A stretch of DNA of 64,000 bases from Haemophilus parainfluenzae (lineage in GTDB: Bacteria; Pseudomonadota; Gammaproteobacteria; Enterobacterales; Pasteurellaceae), in the NCBI RefSeq assembly GCF_003252755.1, contig NZ_QEPT01000002.1, positions 124,001 through 188,000 on the forward strand, written 5' to 3'. Below, piece after piece: positions 41,001 through 49,405 of the stretch. The stretch's first letter is position 1. Every line of letters starts with the position of its first letter. The notes beneath the pieces were generated by a model. It was not told where the DNA came from, made no database searches, and saw only the letters and a list, made by a program, of their open reading frames with translations. Made by a program: the position numbers and the translations under genes.

Positions 41001-41158
41001 TTGGTATCGTTATCGTGGCAGGTTTGGCAATCGGTACATTGTTTACCTTGTTCGTGTTGCCAGTAATTTATTCTTACATTGCAAGCGAACACAAACCGTT
41101 ACCAGTGTTTGATGAAAATGTAAAACCAATTGAAGGTCACATTAACGAACAACATTAA
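38054..41158 (+). CDS. acrB: RND efflux pump permease
   Basis: Proton-driven inner-membrane multidrug transporter of the HAE1-RND family. 1034 residues, the AcrB size, with 12 expected membrane helices and two periplasmic loops. The N-terminal FIRRPVLAVSISLLIIILGLQA and the VREYPKMTTTVITVTTAYPGA block are typical. Helix 4 has GLVVDDAIVVLENVDRHI, with the two proton-relay Asp residues, and the second half has GLITKHGILMCEVAKEE with the relay Lys. The final gene of the operon; an uptake-signal terminator follows. Confidence 0.95.
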   Translation: MKFTDIFIRRPVLAVSISLLIIILGLQAISKLAVREYPKMTTTVITVTTAYPGADANLIQAFVTSKIEEAVAQADNVDYMSSSSSPSTSTVTVKMKLNTDPNAALADVLAKVNSVRSELPSGIEDPTISSSTGGSGIMYISFRSDKLDASQVTDYIQRVVKPQFFTVEGVASVQIFGASEYALRIWLDPEKMAAQNLSATQVMSALSANNIQTAAGNDNGYFVTYKNKVETTTKSVEELGNLIVTSNGDKLVRLRDIADIELNKSSDSSRAVANGADSVVLAINPTSSANPLTVVAKVRPLYDSIKNNLPDAIESDILYDRTIAINNSINEVIKTIVEATLIVLVVITMFIGSFRAMLIPVITIPISLIGVIMLLQSFDFSINLMTLLALVLAIGLVVDDAIVVLENVDRHIKLGETPFRAAIIGTREIAVPVISMTIALIAVYSPMALMGGITGTLFKEFALTLAGAVFISGIVALTLSPMMTSKLLKSNEAPSKLEQRVEHTLSKVNAAYAYVLDLVMVNRKCMLMFAAIIFATLPVLFKSLSSELTPAEDKGAFLAIGSAPSNVNVDYVQNAMAPYQEILKNTPEVQFAMTISGAPTSNQSLNVITLKDWKERSKSQTAIMNELNEKAKSIPEVSVQGFAFPEIDTGEQGPPIGFVISTSQDYGDLANVAGKFLEDMQKSSKFVYTNLDLKFDTAQMRIKIDREKAGTYGITMQQISRTLGSFLSAATIERVDIDGRAYKIISQVKRDNRLSPESFNKYYITAANGTSVPLSSLVTATLEPQPSTLPRFSQLNSAVISAVPMPGTSIGDAIQWLQDNAKNTLPQGYNYDFKSEARQLVQEGNALAVTFLLAVVIIFLVLAIQFESIRDPIVIMISVPLAVSGALLALNAFGFVGIAGTTLNIYSQVGLITLVGLITKHGILMCEVAKEEQLNHGKTRIEAITEAAKVRLRPILMTTAAMIAGLVPLLYATGAGAVSRFSIGIVIVAGLAIGTLFTLFVLPVIYSYIASEHKPLPVFDENVKPIEGHINEQH

Positions 41159-41177
41159 TTGAAAATACGATAAAAAC

Positions 41178-41215
41178 AAACCGCACTTTGATTTTTCAAG
41201 TGCGGTTTTCTTTTT
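41178..41215 (+). terminator. Uptake-signal terminator after acrB
   Basis: AAACCGCACTT (41178-41188) pairs with AAGTGCGGTTT (41198-41208) around nine bases, followed by TCTTTTT. Confidence 0.8.
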
Positions 41216-41223
41216 GAGATTAA

Positions 41224-41250
41224 AAAAGCGAACATGATGTTCGCTTTTTA
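41224..41250. terminator. Second bidirectional terminator, acrB / M48 gene
   Basis: AAAAGCGAACA (41224-41234) pairs with TGTTCGCTTTT (41238-41248) around TGA, with T-rich ends on both strands. It serves the convergent M48 peptidase gene. Confidence 0.75.
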
Positions 41251-41286
41251 TTTATGAAAGTGCGGTCAATTTTTTGACTGTTTTAT

Positions 41287-42066
41287 TTAGCCATTTTTAT
41301 TTTTAGCGGCTTTGTAAAGTTCCATTGCTTCTGGTAATAAGCGTTGTAAGTTTTCTTGACGGGACTCATCACTCGGGTGAGTAGAAGCTAACACATCAAG
41401 TGCCCCTTTAGAACCACCAGAGGCTTTAGCCATTTTTTGCCATAAACCTGGTGCGACTTGAGGATTGTAACCTGAGCGAGCCATTAGCATTAATCCAACT
41501 TCATCCGCTTCAGTTTCAGCACTACGCGAGTAAGGCTTATCTAAAGCAAAGTCTTTAGTAAGAGTAACTAAATCAGTCACGTCGGCTCCAACGACAACAG
41601 ATAGAGCTGTTCCACCAATAGCGCCAGCAATCGCACTCATGGTGCCGAAGTTGGCTTTGGCTTTACCGTGTTCTTTTAAGGCGTGTGCCATTTCATGACC
41701 CATTACAACCGCGATTTCATTATCGCTTAGTTGTAAGGTATCCACTAAACCTGTATAGAAAGCCATTTTCCCGCCAGGCATAGCCCAAGCATTGAGTTCT
41801 TTAGATTTAATGACATTAATTTGCCAGTCAAACTCCAAGCCTGTCTCATTCTCTTGGTTAGCATAAGGCACCATTTTGTTAAAGACATGATGAATACGTC
41901 TTGCGGTATTTGATGTGGTATCAATCGCACCTTGTGAGCGAATTTTCCCCATTTCTTGTGTATAGCTGCTTGCTGCTTCTTGATTGATTGAGGCAGAATC
42001 CGCACAAGACGTGATAACCGCCCCTGCTAAAACAGCAAAAGCAAAACTTTTGAGTTGTTTTTTCAT
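41287..42066 (-). CDS. M48 family metallopeptidase lipoprotein
   Basis: A 259-residue predicted zinc protease of the LoiP/YcaL type anchored in the outer membrane. The signal ends VITSC (acylation at Cys21). The zinc motif is HEMAH (124-128), with the third ligand expected in ETEADEVG (about residue 184). The family acts in outer-membrane protein quality control or stress; the target here is unknown. Read away from mtr, with convergent terminators shared with acrB. Confidence 0.88.
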   Translation of the reverse strand: MKKQLKSFAFAVLAGAVITSCADSASINQEAASSYTQEMGKIRSQGAIDTTSNTARRIHHVFNKMVPYANQENETGLEFDWQINVIKSKELNAWAMPGGKMAFYTGLVDTLQLSDNEIAVVMGHEMAHALKEHGKAKANFGTMSAIAGAIGGTALSVVVGADVTDLVTLTKDFALDKPYSRSAETEADEVGLMLMARSGYNPQVAPGLWQKMAKASGGSKGALDVLASTHPSDESRQENLQRLLPEAMELYKAAKNKNG

Positions 42067-42130
42067 AAATTATCCTTTTGTTGAGATGGCTGATTATATA
42101 AATTTATTGCATATTGTCGATACAAAAAGA

Positions 42131-42163
42131 TTGTCTTTTAATTTTGTACTATTAAAATAGTGC
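42131..42163 (+). promoter_or_regulatory. mtr promoter with candidate TrpR operator
   Basis: TTGTCT (42131-42136), 16 bases, then TAAAAT (42153-42158) form a promoter 30 bases upstream of mtr. Overlapping the -10 is GTACTATTAAAATAGTGC (42146-42163), seven of nine symmetric positions and similar to the TrpR operator GTACTAGTTAACTAGTAC, with TA rather than TAG next to the centre. Tryptophan repression would suit the permease. Confidence 0.6.
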
Positions 42164-42187
42164 AAATTTTTATTTTAGGACTTAACG

Positions 42188-43444
42188 ATGACAATAAAAA
42201 AATCTCCTTCTTTATTAGGCGGCGCTATGATTATTGCGGGTACCGCGATTGGTGCTGGCATGCTTGCTAACCCAACCTCGACAGCAGGTGTATGGTTTAT
42301 CGGCTCTATTCTGGCTTTGATTTACACTTGGTTCTGTATGACCACATCAGGTTTGATGATTCTAGAAGCCAACTTACATTATCCTACCGGCTCAAGCTTT
42401 GACACCATCGTAAAAGATTTGTTAGGGAAAGGTTGGAATATTATCAATGGTCTTTCTGTTGCTTTCGTCTTATATATTTTAACTTATGCTTATATCACCT
42501 CTGGTGGTGGTATTACACAAAACTTGCTTAATCAAGCTTTTGGCTCAGCAGAAAGTGCGGTCGATATTGGACGTACTTCTGGTTCCTTAATTTTCTGTTT
42601 TATTCTTGCGGCTTTTGTATGGCTTTCCACTAAAGCTGTAGACCGTTTCACGACGGTATTGATTGTTGGAATGGTAGTCGCTTTCTTCCTTTCTACCGCA
42701 GGTTTATTGAGCTCTGTAAAAACAGAAGTGTTATTCAATAGTATTGCAGAAGGCGAGCAAACCTATTTACCTTATTTATTGACCGCACTTCCTGTTTGCT
42801 TAGTGTCTTTTGGTTTCCACGGAAATGTACCGAGTCTCGTAAAATATTACGATCGTGATGGTCGTCGTGTAATGAAATCAATCTTTATTGGTACAGGCTT
42901 AGCCTTAGTGATTTACATCTTATGGCAGCTTGCGGTGCAAGGTAATTTACCTCGTACAGAATTTGCACCCGTAATTGAAAAAGGCGGCGATGTATCGGCA
43001 TTATTAGAAGCATTACACAAATATATTGAAGTGGAATACATTGCGGTTGTATTGAATTTCTTTGCTTATATGGCTATTGCAACCTCATTCTTAGGGGTAA
43101 CGTTAGGTTTATTTGATTATATTGCCGATTTATTTAAATTTGATGACAGCGTATTAGGCAGAACAAAAACCACATTGGTAACATTCTTACCTCCACTATT
43201 GTTAAGTTTACAATTTCCTTATGGTTTCGTGATTGCCATTGGTTATGCCGGATTAGCTGCAACAATTTGGGCTGCAATCGTGCCAGCACTGCTTGCTAAA
43301 GCAAGTCGCCAAAAATTCCCAAATGCGACTTATAAAGTGTATGGCGGTAATTTTATGATTGGCTTTGTAATCTTATTCGGTGTGTTAAATATTGTGGCAC
43401 AAGTAGGCGCAAACTTAGGATGGTTTGCAAGTTTCGCAGGATAA
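42188..43444 (+). CDS. mtr: Tryptophan-specific transport protein
   Basis: High-affinity tryptophan uptake across the inner membrane, HAAAP family. 418 residues with 11 expected membrane helices. It follows E. coli Mtr closely from memory: SPSLLGGAMIIAGTAIGAGML, TWFCMTTSGLMILEANLHYPTGSSFDTI, DLLGKGWNIINGLSVAFVLYILTYAYI, FHGNVPSLVKYY, SSFLGVTLGLFDYIADLF and GYAGLAATIWAAIVPALLA. TyrP proteins are more distant. A TrpR-like operator in the promoter supports the assignment. Confidence 0.9.
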   Translation: MTIKKSPSLLGGAMIIAGTAIGAGMLANPTSTAGVWFIGSILALIYTWFCMTTSGLMILEANLHYPTGSSFDTIVKDLLGKGWNIINGLSVAFVLYILTYAYITSGGGITQNLLNQAFGSAESAVDIGRTSGSLIFCFILAAFVWLSTKAVDRFTTVLIVGMVVAFFLSTAGLLSSVKTEVLFNSIAEGEQTYLPYLLTALPVCLVSFGFHGNVPSLVKYYDRDGRRVMKSIFIGTGLALVIYILWQLAVQGNLPRTEFAPVIEKGGDVSALLEALHKYIEVEYIAVVLNFFAYMAIATSFLGVTLGLFDYIADLFKFDDSVLGRTKTTLVTFLPPLLLSLQFPYGFVIAIGYAGLAATIWAAIVPALLAKASRQKFPNATYKVYGGNFMIGFVILFGVLNIVAQVGANLGWFASFAG

Positions 43445-43460
43445 GTTTTCGCGTTAATAT

Positions 43461-43489
43461 TGTAGGGGCGTATCGAATACGCCCTTTTT
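43461..43489 (+). terminator. Terminator after mtr, TGTAGGG-type dyad
   Basis: GGGCGTAT (43466-43473) pairs with ATACGCCC (43477-43484) around CGA, with TTTTT after it. The TGTAGGG flank is shared, on the opposite strand, with the hairpin at 3521-3538. Confidence 0.7.
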
Positions 43490-43509
43490 AATTTTACATA
43501 GGAAACGAG

Positions 43510-44283
43510 ATGAGTAACCAAGCGAGCGTTTACGATAAAGAAAACTTCTTTACACTTTATCAAAAACTTCGATCTAACCCCATCAGTCTCAATGAAATAG
43601 TGGAAAAGCCGACTATGCTTTCCCTGTTACCTGATTTACAAGGAAAAAAATTGCTCGATCTAGGTTGTGGAACGGGCGGACACTTACAACTCTATTTAGA
43701 ACGCAATGCGGAGAGCGTAGTGGGAACAGATCTTTCAACTAAAATGCTAGAACAAGCTGAACAAGATCTGCAAAAGTGCGGTCAATTTTCAGGACGTTTT
43801 TCGTTATATCAGTTACCGATGGAAAAATTAACGGAATTGCCAGAAAGTGATTTTGATGTCATTACTAGCTCTTTTGCTTTTCATTATATTGAGGATTTTC
43901 CCGCTTTATTAGCGATGATAGCCAATAAGCTTAAGCCTAACGGCACATTAGTTTTTTCCCAAGAGCATCCGATTGCGACTTGCCATAAAGAAGGGGAACG
44001 CTGGGAAAAAAATGAGCAAAAACAGCAAGTCGCTTATCGTTTAAATCATTACCGTGATGAAGGACTGAGAGAACGAAATTGGTTTCAACAACCTTTTAAA
44101 ACGTATCACCGCACGACAGCAACGATTATTAATGATTTAATTGCCGCAGGTTTTCAAATTGAACAAATGGCGGAACCAATGTTAGCCGAGCAGCCACAAT
44201 GGCATGATGAATTTAAAGATTTGCGGCATCGTCCCCCTTTATTGTTTATTAAAGCAAGAAAAGTGATGAATTTAACAAAATAA
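43510..44283 (+). CDS. Class I SAM-dependent methyltransferase
   Basis: A 257-residue methyltransferase. The cofactor loop LLDLGCGTGGHLQLYL (about 47-63) is followed by GTDLSTKMLEQAEQDL and the VITSSFAFHYIEDFPALL region, and later HPIATCHKEG. It most resembles the Methyltransf_11/SAM-binding group without pointing to a substrate. GGAAACGAG precedes the ATG. Its nearest upstream neighbour, mtr, ends in a terminator; downstream is rpsB. Confidence 0.85.
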   Translation: MSNQASVYDKENFFTLYQKLRSNPISLNEIVEKPTMLSLLPDLQGKKLLDLGCGTGGHLQLYLERNAESVVGTDLSTKMLEQAEQDLQKCGQFSGRFSLYQLPMEKLTELPESDFDVITSSFAFHYIEDFPALLAMIANKLKPNGTLVFSQEHPIATCHKEGERWEKNEQKQQVAYRLNHYRDEGLRERNWFQQPFKTYHRTTATIINDLIAAGFQIEQMAEPMLAEQPQWHDEFKDLRHRPPLLFIKARKVMNLTK

Positions 44284-44308
44284 ACTGGTTTTTGACCGCA
44301 CTTTATGG

Positions 44309-44314
44309 TATAAA
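44309..44314 (+). promoter_or_regulatory. rpsB promoter, extended -10
   Basis: TGG-TATAAA forms an extended -10 element. No good -35 is seen at 17 bases. An uptake signal (44295-44303) lies in the spacer region. Start near 44321 gives a leader of about 130 bases. Confidence 0.5.
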
Positions 44315-44368
44315 TCGCACCGCTGTTTTTGGGTTTCAAAAGCAGCGTTTTTAATTATTAACAACACA

Positions 44369-44435
44369 CACATATCATTAAGGCTTAATCGGGGTGCCAA
44401 ACGGTCGATTAGCTGATATGTGGAGGCTCAACCCC
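44369..44435 (+). promoter_or_regulatory. rpsB leader structure, likely S2 autoregulatory
   Basis: CACATATCA (44369-44377) pairs with TGATATGTG (44414-44422), and TAATCG (44386-44391) with CGATTA (44406-44411) within it. GGGGT (44391-44395) could pair with ACCCC (44431-44435) as a pseudoknot near the ribosome site. The rpsB 5' leader of gammaproteobacteria is known to bind S2 and repress rpsB-tsf; this matches in position and form. Confidence 0.7.
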
Positions 44436-44452
44436 AACAAAAGGAAAATATT

Positions 44453-45175
44453 ATGGCACAAGTTTCAATGCGCGACATGATCAACGCGGGCGTACACTTT
44501 GGACACCAAACTCGTTACTGGAACCCACAAATGAAACCTTTCATTTTTGGTGCTCGTAATGGTGTTCACATCATCAACTTAGAAAAAACTTTACCTTTAT
44601 TCAACGAAGCTTTAGCGGAATTAACTCGCATTGCTAGCAACAACGGTAAAGTATTATTCGTTGGTACTAAACGCGCGGCTCAAGAAGCAGTACAAGCTGC
44701 AGCATTAGACTGTCAACAATATTACGTAAACCACCGTTGGTTAGGTGGTATGTTGACTAACTGGAAAACCGTTCGTCAATCAATTAAACGTTTAAAAGAT
44801 TTAGAAACTCAATCTCAAGACGGTACTTTTGACAAATTAACCAAAAAAGAAGCGTTAATGCGTACCCGTGAGATGGAAAAACTTGAATTAAGTCTTGGTG
44901 GTATCAAAGATATGGGCGGCTTACCAGATGCGTTATTCGTTATCGGTGCAGACCACGAACATATCGCTGTTAAAGAAGCAAACAACCTAGGTATTCCTGT
45001 ATTTGCTATCGTTGATACTAACTCAACTCCAGCTGGCGTAGATTTCGTTATCCCAGGTAACGATGATGCGACTCGTGCTATCCAACTTTACGTTTCTGCA
45101 GCTGCAGCAGCAGTTAAAGAAGGTCGTGGTAACGAAGCTCAAGTTGCTGAAGAATTAGCAGCTGACGCAGAATAA
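44453..45175 (+). CDS. rpsB: 30S ribosomal protein S2
   Basis: Structural protein of the small subunit. 240 residues from the ATG at 44453 ([25 protein letters not shown]), with AAGGAAA upstream; a longer in-frame ATG at 44420 lies inside the leader hairpin. Signatures: [13 protein letters not shown]-type start, [28 protein letters not shown] and [10 protein letters not shown]. The leader can likely bind S2 for feedback. tsf follows after an attenuator-like hairpin. Confidence 0.98.
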   Translation: MAQVSMRDMINAGVHFGHQTRYWNPQMKPFIFGARNGVHIINLEKTLPLFNEALAELTRIASNNGKVLFVGTKRAAQEAVQAAALDCQQYYVNHRWLGGMLTNWKTVRQSIKRLKDLETQSQDGTFDKLTKKEALMRTREMEKLELSLGGIKDMGGLPDALFVIGADHEHIAVKEANNLGIPVFAIVDTNSTPAGVDFVIPGNDDATRAIQLYVSAAAAAVKEGRGNEAQVAEELAADAE

Positions 45176-45227
45176 TTTAAGTTTTGCAATAAGGCGAAGC
45201 CCTTAATAATCAAACGATTAATTGGCA

Positions 45228-45256
45228 TAGGGGCTAAAATTTAGCCCCTATATTTT
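45228..45256 (+). terminator. Attenuator-like hairpin between rpsB and tsf
   Basis: TAGGGGCTAAA (45228-45238) and TTTAGCCCCTA (45240-45250) are complementary, with the closing loop widened to five bases in practice. TATTTTTAT follows. It could set the rpsB to tsf ratio, with partial readthrough. Confidence 0.7.
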
Positions 45257-45308
45257 TATCTAAAAGTGCGGTCAAAATAAATCGCATTTTCGACAGAGGA
45301 TTTTTAAA

Positions 45309-46160
45309 ATGGCTGAAATCACAGCATCATTAGTAAAAGAACTTCGTGAACGTACCGGTGCCGGTATGATGGAATGTAAAAAAGCATTAGTTGAAGCAAA
45401 CGGTGATATCGAGTTAGCAATCGACAACATGCGTAAATCTGGTCAAGCTAAAGCAGCTAAAAAAGCAGGCCGTGTTGCAGCTGAAGGTGTTATCCTTGCT
45501 CGTGTAGAAAATGGTTTCGGTGTATTAGTTGAAATGAACTGTGAAACTGACTTCGTAGCAAAAGATGCTGGCTTCTTAGGCTTAGCAAACGAAGTGGCTG
45601 ATTTCGCAGCAGCAAACAAAGGTACTACTATCGAAGCATTACAAGCACAATTTGAAGAAAAACGTGCTGCATTAGTGGCTAAAATCGGTGAGAACATGAA
45701 CATCCGTCGTGTTGCTTACTTAGATGGTCAAGTGATTGCTCAATACTTACACGGTGCGAAAATCGGTGTGTTAGTTGCGGGTGAAGGTTCAGCTGATGAA
45801 CTTAAAAAAGTGGCAATGCATGTAGCGGCATCTAAACCAGAATTCGTGAACCCAGAAGATGTACCTGCAGAAGTAGTTGAACACGAGCGTCAAATCCAAA
45901 TTGATATCGCAGTTAACTCTGGCAAACCAAAAGAAATTGCAGAGAAAATGGTTGAAGGCCGTATGAAGAAATTCACTGGTGAAGTTTCATTAACAGGTCA
46001 AGCATTCGTAATGGATCCTTCTGTATCTGTAGGCGACTTCTTAAAATCAGTAAATACTTCAGTGTCTAACTTCATCCGTTTAGAAGTAGGTGAAGGTATC
46101 GAGAAAAAAGAAGAAGATTTCGCAGCTGAAGTTGCAAAAATCACTGGCGGTAACGCTTAA
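45309..46160 (+). CDS. tsf: Elongation factor Ts
   Basis: Guanine-nucleotide exchange factor for EF-Tu. 283 residues, the E. coli length. Signatures include [26 protein letters not shown] at the start, the TDFVAK block ([10 protein letters not shown]), and [19 protein letters not shown] in the coiled-coil and dimerisation part. Follows rpsB in the conserved order. A bidirectional terminator follows, and the usual next gene, pyrH, is displaced by an inserted antisense gene. Confidence 0.98.
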   Translation: MAEITASLVKELRERTGAGMMECKKALVEANGDIELAIDNMRKSGQAKAAKKAGRVAAEGVILARVENGFGVLVEMNCETDFVAKDAGFLGLANEVADFAAANKGTTIEALQAQFEEKRAALVAKIGENMNIRRVAYLDGQVIAQYLHGAKIGVLVAGEGSADELKKVAMHVAASKPEFVNPEDVPAEVVEHERQIQIDIAVNSGKPKEIAEKMVEGRMKKFTGEVSLTGQAFVMDPSVSVGDFLKSVNTSVSNFIRLEVGEGIEKKEEDFAAEVAKITGGNA

Positions 46161-46181
46161 TTTTCTCCATTGAGATATTAT

Positions 46182-46212
46182 AAAAAAGCCGATATTCAAT
46201 ATCGGCTTTTTT
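46182..46212. terminator. Bidirectional terminator between tsf and the ethanolaminephosphate transferase gene
   Basis: AAAAAAGCCGATATT (46182-46196) is complementary to 46198-46212, giving about 13 paired bases with a five-base loop and T6 on both strands. Confidence 0.85.
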
Positions 46213-46234
46213 GTTATCTTAAATTTGAGATGCT

Positions 46235-47794
46235 TTATTTCTTTGGACGAATATCGATGGCGGGGTCTGCATCTTTACGATATTTTTCTTCAATCAGTTT
46301 TTTCAGCCCATAATCGTCTTTGTCAGCTTGTTCAGAGAATAAATCTTCTTCTAATGTCAGCTTCGGATTTTTAATCCCTATCCAATTAGCGATGCCTTCT
46401 AAGAAATTCAAACCAGATTTAAAGGCTTTGTATTCTTTACGTGCCGTATCATCAGATGAAATCTTAAAGAGCGGAATATTATGATGTAATTGGCTGTGAC
46501 AGTTTTGGTTAAACAAAGTGACGCCATGCTTATCATCTTCTTGATGACATAAACCATGATCAGAGAAATAAATCATCGAGAAAGAGCGGTGCATTTTTTG
46601 CTCGTTTTCTTTGAGGGTTTCATACACTTTCTTAATAAAATCATCGGTTTTCTTAATGGATGTAATATAGCAATTTAAGTACTCGTTCTTTTTCTCAATG
46701 TCATTATCATTGAAAATTTTCGGATAATCTTCAACGCGATCGCAAGCAAGAGGATGTGAACCATAAATGTGTAAAACAATAAAGCGTTTACCTTGTGTTG
46801 GATCTTCTAAAACTTGGGCAAATTTAGGAATTAAATCAAAATCGCTGTAGTTTGTCGAATTAAAGCTCCCGCCTTTTTTCAGGAAAATGGTTTCATCAGA
46901 TTTTGAGGCTAGAGAGGCGACAGGCGTGTCATATTCACCTAAGAAACCTTGATTAGAAAGCCAGTAGGTTTTTAGACCTGCAGACTTAATGAGATCCACC
47001 AAGCTTAAATCATAGTTTGGTTCCCATTTTTCTTTATCAGGTAACGTTAACATTAAGCGCAATGAGGCAACCGTGTTGGTTCCAGCAGATGTCATGCCAT
47101 CAATCAGTGTACCGTTTGCTGATGACATAAATGGCGTGTCATTAACAGGATAGCCATAAGCATGTAAGTAGTCTTTTCTCGCACTTTCCCCCAAAATAAT
47201 CACATAATCTTGGTATTTAGAATTTTCTAATGTAGATTGTCCCCAGCTACTTTCCTGTGACATTTTTTTCAATTTTTGCCATTCATTAACGATTTGTACG
47301 CTCGAATCTATTGTTTCTTTTAATGGCGCAGCAATCGGTAAGTTATAACCAATTAATAGGGTTGACAGCGCGATAAATGTTTTATTACGATAAAATTTCA
47401 CCCCAAATTTGATCGCACTTTTGTAATGTAAAAAGACTAAAATTGGAATAGACAATGCCGCTAAATAGCTGCTCACAGGGATTTGCATAAGAAACTCTTT
47501 GGTCTCTAACATATCTGTCGCGAGAACCGATGCAATATATTGATAGCTTGGTGCACCAAAATTTAAGCCTGTCGGCGTATAAATTGCGTGTAAGCAAACT
47601 AAGGGTAATAAAATAAAATAGAAAGATTTTCGGCTGCTACTTAATAGAATAATGAAAATAGCCGCGAGTAAAATCAGACTAATGGATGGCTCAGGAAACA
47701 TCCCTGAACCACGTAAAATCAAATAACCGGCAGCAATGGCACAAGCCAAAGAAAAAAGTGCGGTTAAAATTTGTGAGGTTTTTGAAATTTTCAT
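46235..47794 (-). CDS. Phosphoethanolamine transferase (LPS-modifying type, substrate uncertain)
   Basis: Inner-membrane enzyme that transfers phosphoethanolamine from phosphatidylethanolamine to an envelope acceptor, likely lipooligosaccharide. 519 residues: five membrane helices (about 10-30, 37-53, 58-72, 107-123, 138-154), then a periplasmic alkaline-phosphatase-type domain. Visible catalytic parts: [17 protein letters not shown] (metal Glu), [14 protein letters not shown] (nucleophile Thr), [12 protein letters not shown] and the metal site YFSDHGL. Relation to EptA-, OpgE- or CptA-type enzymes cannot be settled here. It lies antisense between tsf and pyrH. An uptake signal encodes Thr-Ala-Leu in its first helix. 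Confidence 0.88.
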   Translation of the reverse strand: MKISKTSQILTALFSLACAIAAGYLILRGSGMFPEPSISLILLAAIFIILLSSSRKSFYFILLPLVCLHAIYTPTGLNFGAPSYQYIASVLATDMLETKEFLMQIPVSSYLAALSIPILVFLHYKSAIKFGVKFYRNKTFIALSTLLIGYNLPIAAPLKETIDSSVQIVNEWQKLKKMSQESSWGQSTLENSKYQDYVIILGESARKDYLHAYGYPVNDTPFMSSANGTLIDGMTSAGTNTVASLRLMLTLPDKEKWEPNYDLSLVDLIKSAGLKTYWLSNQGFLGEYDTPVASLASKSDETIFLKKGGSFNSTNYSDFDLIPKFAQVLEDPTQGKRFIVLHIYGSHPLACDRVEDYPKIFNDNDIEKKNEYLNCYITSIKKTDDFIKKVYETLKENEQKMHRSFSMIYFSDHGLCHQEDDKHGVTLFNQNCHSQLHHNIPLFKISSDDTARKEYKAFKSGLNFLEGIANWIGIKNPKLTLEEDLFSEQADKDDYGLKKLIEEKYRKDADPAIDIRPKK

Positions 47795-47919
47795 AAAGTT
47801 TACCTATAAAATCAAAACGGCGATATTTTATCGCACTTTTCTGACCAATTTCCATTTTTAACTTTTTCGCTCTTTTGCTAGAATAAGCCAAATTTTGTAA
47901 CCGACAAAGGAAAAGACAA

Positions 47920-48633
47920 ATGAGCCAACCAATTTACAAACGTATTTTATTGAAATTAAGTGGTGAAGCATTACAAGGGGATGAGGGATTCGGTATCGAT
48001 CCTTCGATTCTTGATCGTATGGCTTTAGAGATTAAAGAATTAATTGAAATGGGCGTGGAAGTTGGTGTTGTGCTCGGCGGTGGTAACTTATTCCGTGGCG
48101 CAAAATTAGCTAAAGCCGGCATGAATCGAGTGGTGGGTGACCATATGGGAATGCTTGCAACGGTAATGAATGGTTTGGCAATGCGTGATGCACTTCACCG
48201 TGCAGATGTCAATGCGAAATTAATGTCTGCGTTCCAATTAAATGGTATTTGCGATACCTATAACTGGTCTGAAGCAATTAAAATGTTACGTGAAAAACGC
48301 GTGGTGATTTTCTCAGCCGGTACGGGTAGCCCATTCTTTACAACAGACTCAGCAGCTTGTTTACGTGGTATTGAAATTGAAGCAGATATCGTATTAAAAG
48401 CGACTAAAGTAGATGGTGTATATAACTGCGATCCTGCTAAAAATCCTGATGCCGTGTTATATCATAATTTATCTTATGCAGAAGTGATTGAAAAAGAATT
48501 ACAAGTAATGGATTTGGCAGCATTCACGCTTGCTCGTGATCACGGTATGCCAATTCGTGTATTTAATATGTGTAAACCTGGTGCGTTACGCAAAGTGGTA
48601 CTCGGTACAGAAGAAGGCACAACGATTAGTTAA
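47920..48633 (+). CDS. pyrH: Uridylate kinase
   Basis: Phosphorylates UMP to UDP; a hexamer in the cytosol. 237 residues, amino-acid-kinase fold: [78 protein letters not shown] and [29 protein letters not shown] precedes the ATG. Divergent from the phosphoethanolamine transferase and ends at a strong terminator before frr. Confidence 0.98.
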   Translation: MSQPIYKRILLKLSGEALQGDEGFGIDPSILDRMALEIKELIEMGVEVGVVLGGGNLFRGAKLAKAGMNRVVGDHMGMLATVMNGLAMRDALHRADVNAKLMSAFQLNGICDTYNWSEAIKMLREKRVVIFSAGTGSPFFTTDSAACLRGIEIEADIVLKATKVDGVYNCDPAKNPDAVLYHNLSYAEVIEKELQVMDLAAFTLARDHGMPIRVFNMCKPGALRKVVLGTEEGTTIS

Positions 48634-48652
48634 TTTTTTAAACGAATAAAAT

Positions 48653-48677
48653 GGCGAGAGACTATCTCGCCTTTTTT
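48653..48677 (+). terminator. Intrinsic terminator between pyrH and frr
   Basis: GGCGAGA (48653-48659) pairs with TCTCGCC (48665-48671), followed by T6. Confidence 0.85.
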
Positions 48678-48758
48678 ATGAATAAATTTATTCAAAACTC
48701 CCTAAAAATCCAGTAAAATCACTGTGTTTTATCTTTATTTATTGAAAAGGACAGATGA

Positions 48759-49316
48759 ATGATTAATGAAATCAAACAAGATGCTGAAGCTCGCATGGAA
48801 AAAAGCCTCGAAGCGTTGCGTGGGCATATTGCAAAAATCCGTACAGGTCGTGCTCAACCTAGCTTATTAGACGCGATCCAAGTGGAATACTATGGTGCAG
48901 CGACACCACTTCGTCAATTAGCTAACGTGGTTGCAGAAGATGCGCGTACTTTAGCGGTAACAGTATTTGACCGTTCTTTAATCAGTGCAGTAGAAAAAGC
49001 AATTTTAACTTCTGATTTAGGTTTAAATCCATCTTCAGCAGGTACAACAATTCGTGTGCCTCTTCCGCCATTAACTGAAGAACGTCGTCGTGATTTAATC
49101 AAAATCGTAAAAAGCGAAGGTGAACAAGGTAAAGTCGCGATTCGTAACGTACGTCGTGATGCAAATGATAAAATCAAAGCATTATTAAAAGACAAAGAAA
49201 TCAGCGAAAACGATCAACACAAAGCAGAAGAAATCATTCAAAAAGTGACTGATAGCTATATCAAAAAAGTGGATGAGATCTTAGCTGATAAAGAAAAAGA
49301 ATTAATGGATTTCTAA
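48759..49316 (+). CDS. frr: Ribosome recycling factor
   Basis: Releases ribosomes from mRNA after termination with EF-G. 185 residues, family length. Signatures: [51 protein letters not shown], and C-terminal [30 protein letters not shown] lies upstream of the ATG. A hairpin follows, then dxr. Confidence 0.98.
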   Translation: MINEIKQDAEARMEKSLEALRGHIAKIRTGRAQPSLLDAIQVEYYGAATPLRQLANVVAEDARTLAVTVFDRSLISAVEKAILTSDLGLNPSSAGTTIRVPLPPLTEERRRDLIKIVKSEGEQGKVAIRNVRRDANDKIKALLKDKEISENDQHKAEEIIQKVTDSYIKKVDEILADKEKELMDF

Positions 49317-49334
49317 TTGTCGAACCATGTTTTG

Positions 49335-49360
49335 GGGCAGACCAAGTGTCTGCCCTTGTT
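49335..49360 (+). terminator. Candidate terminator after frr
   Basis: GGGCAGAC (49335-49342) pairs with GTCTGCCC (49348-49355). The tail TTGTTCTATT is only moderately T-rich. Confidence 0.55.
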
Positions 49361-49405
49361 CTATTCTGATGAAGAAATAAAAGCACAAAGTGCGGTCGAA
49401 ATTTT

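Noticed and set aside
44420-44452. Upstream ATG extending rpsB
   Set aside because: It lies in the leader hairpin; the start MAQVSMRD with AAGGAAA upstream is the family start.
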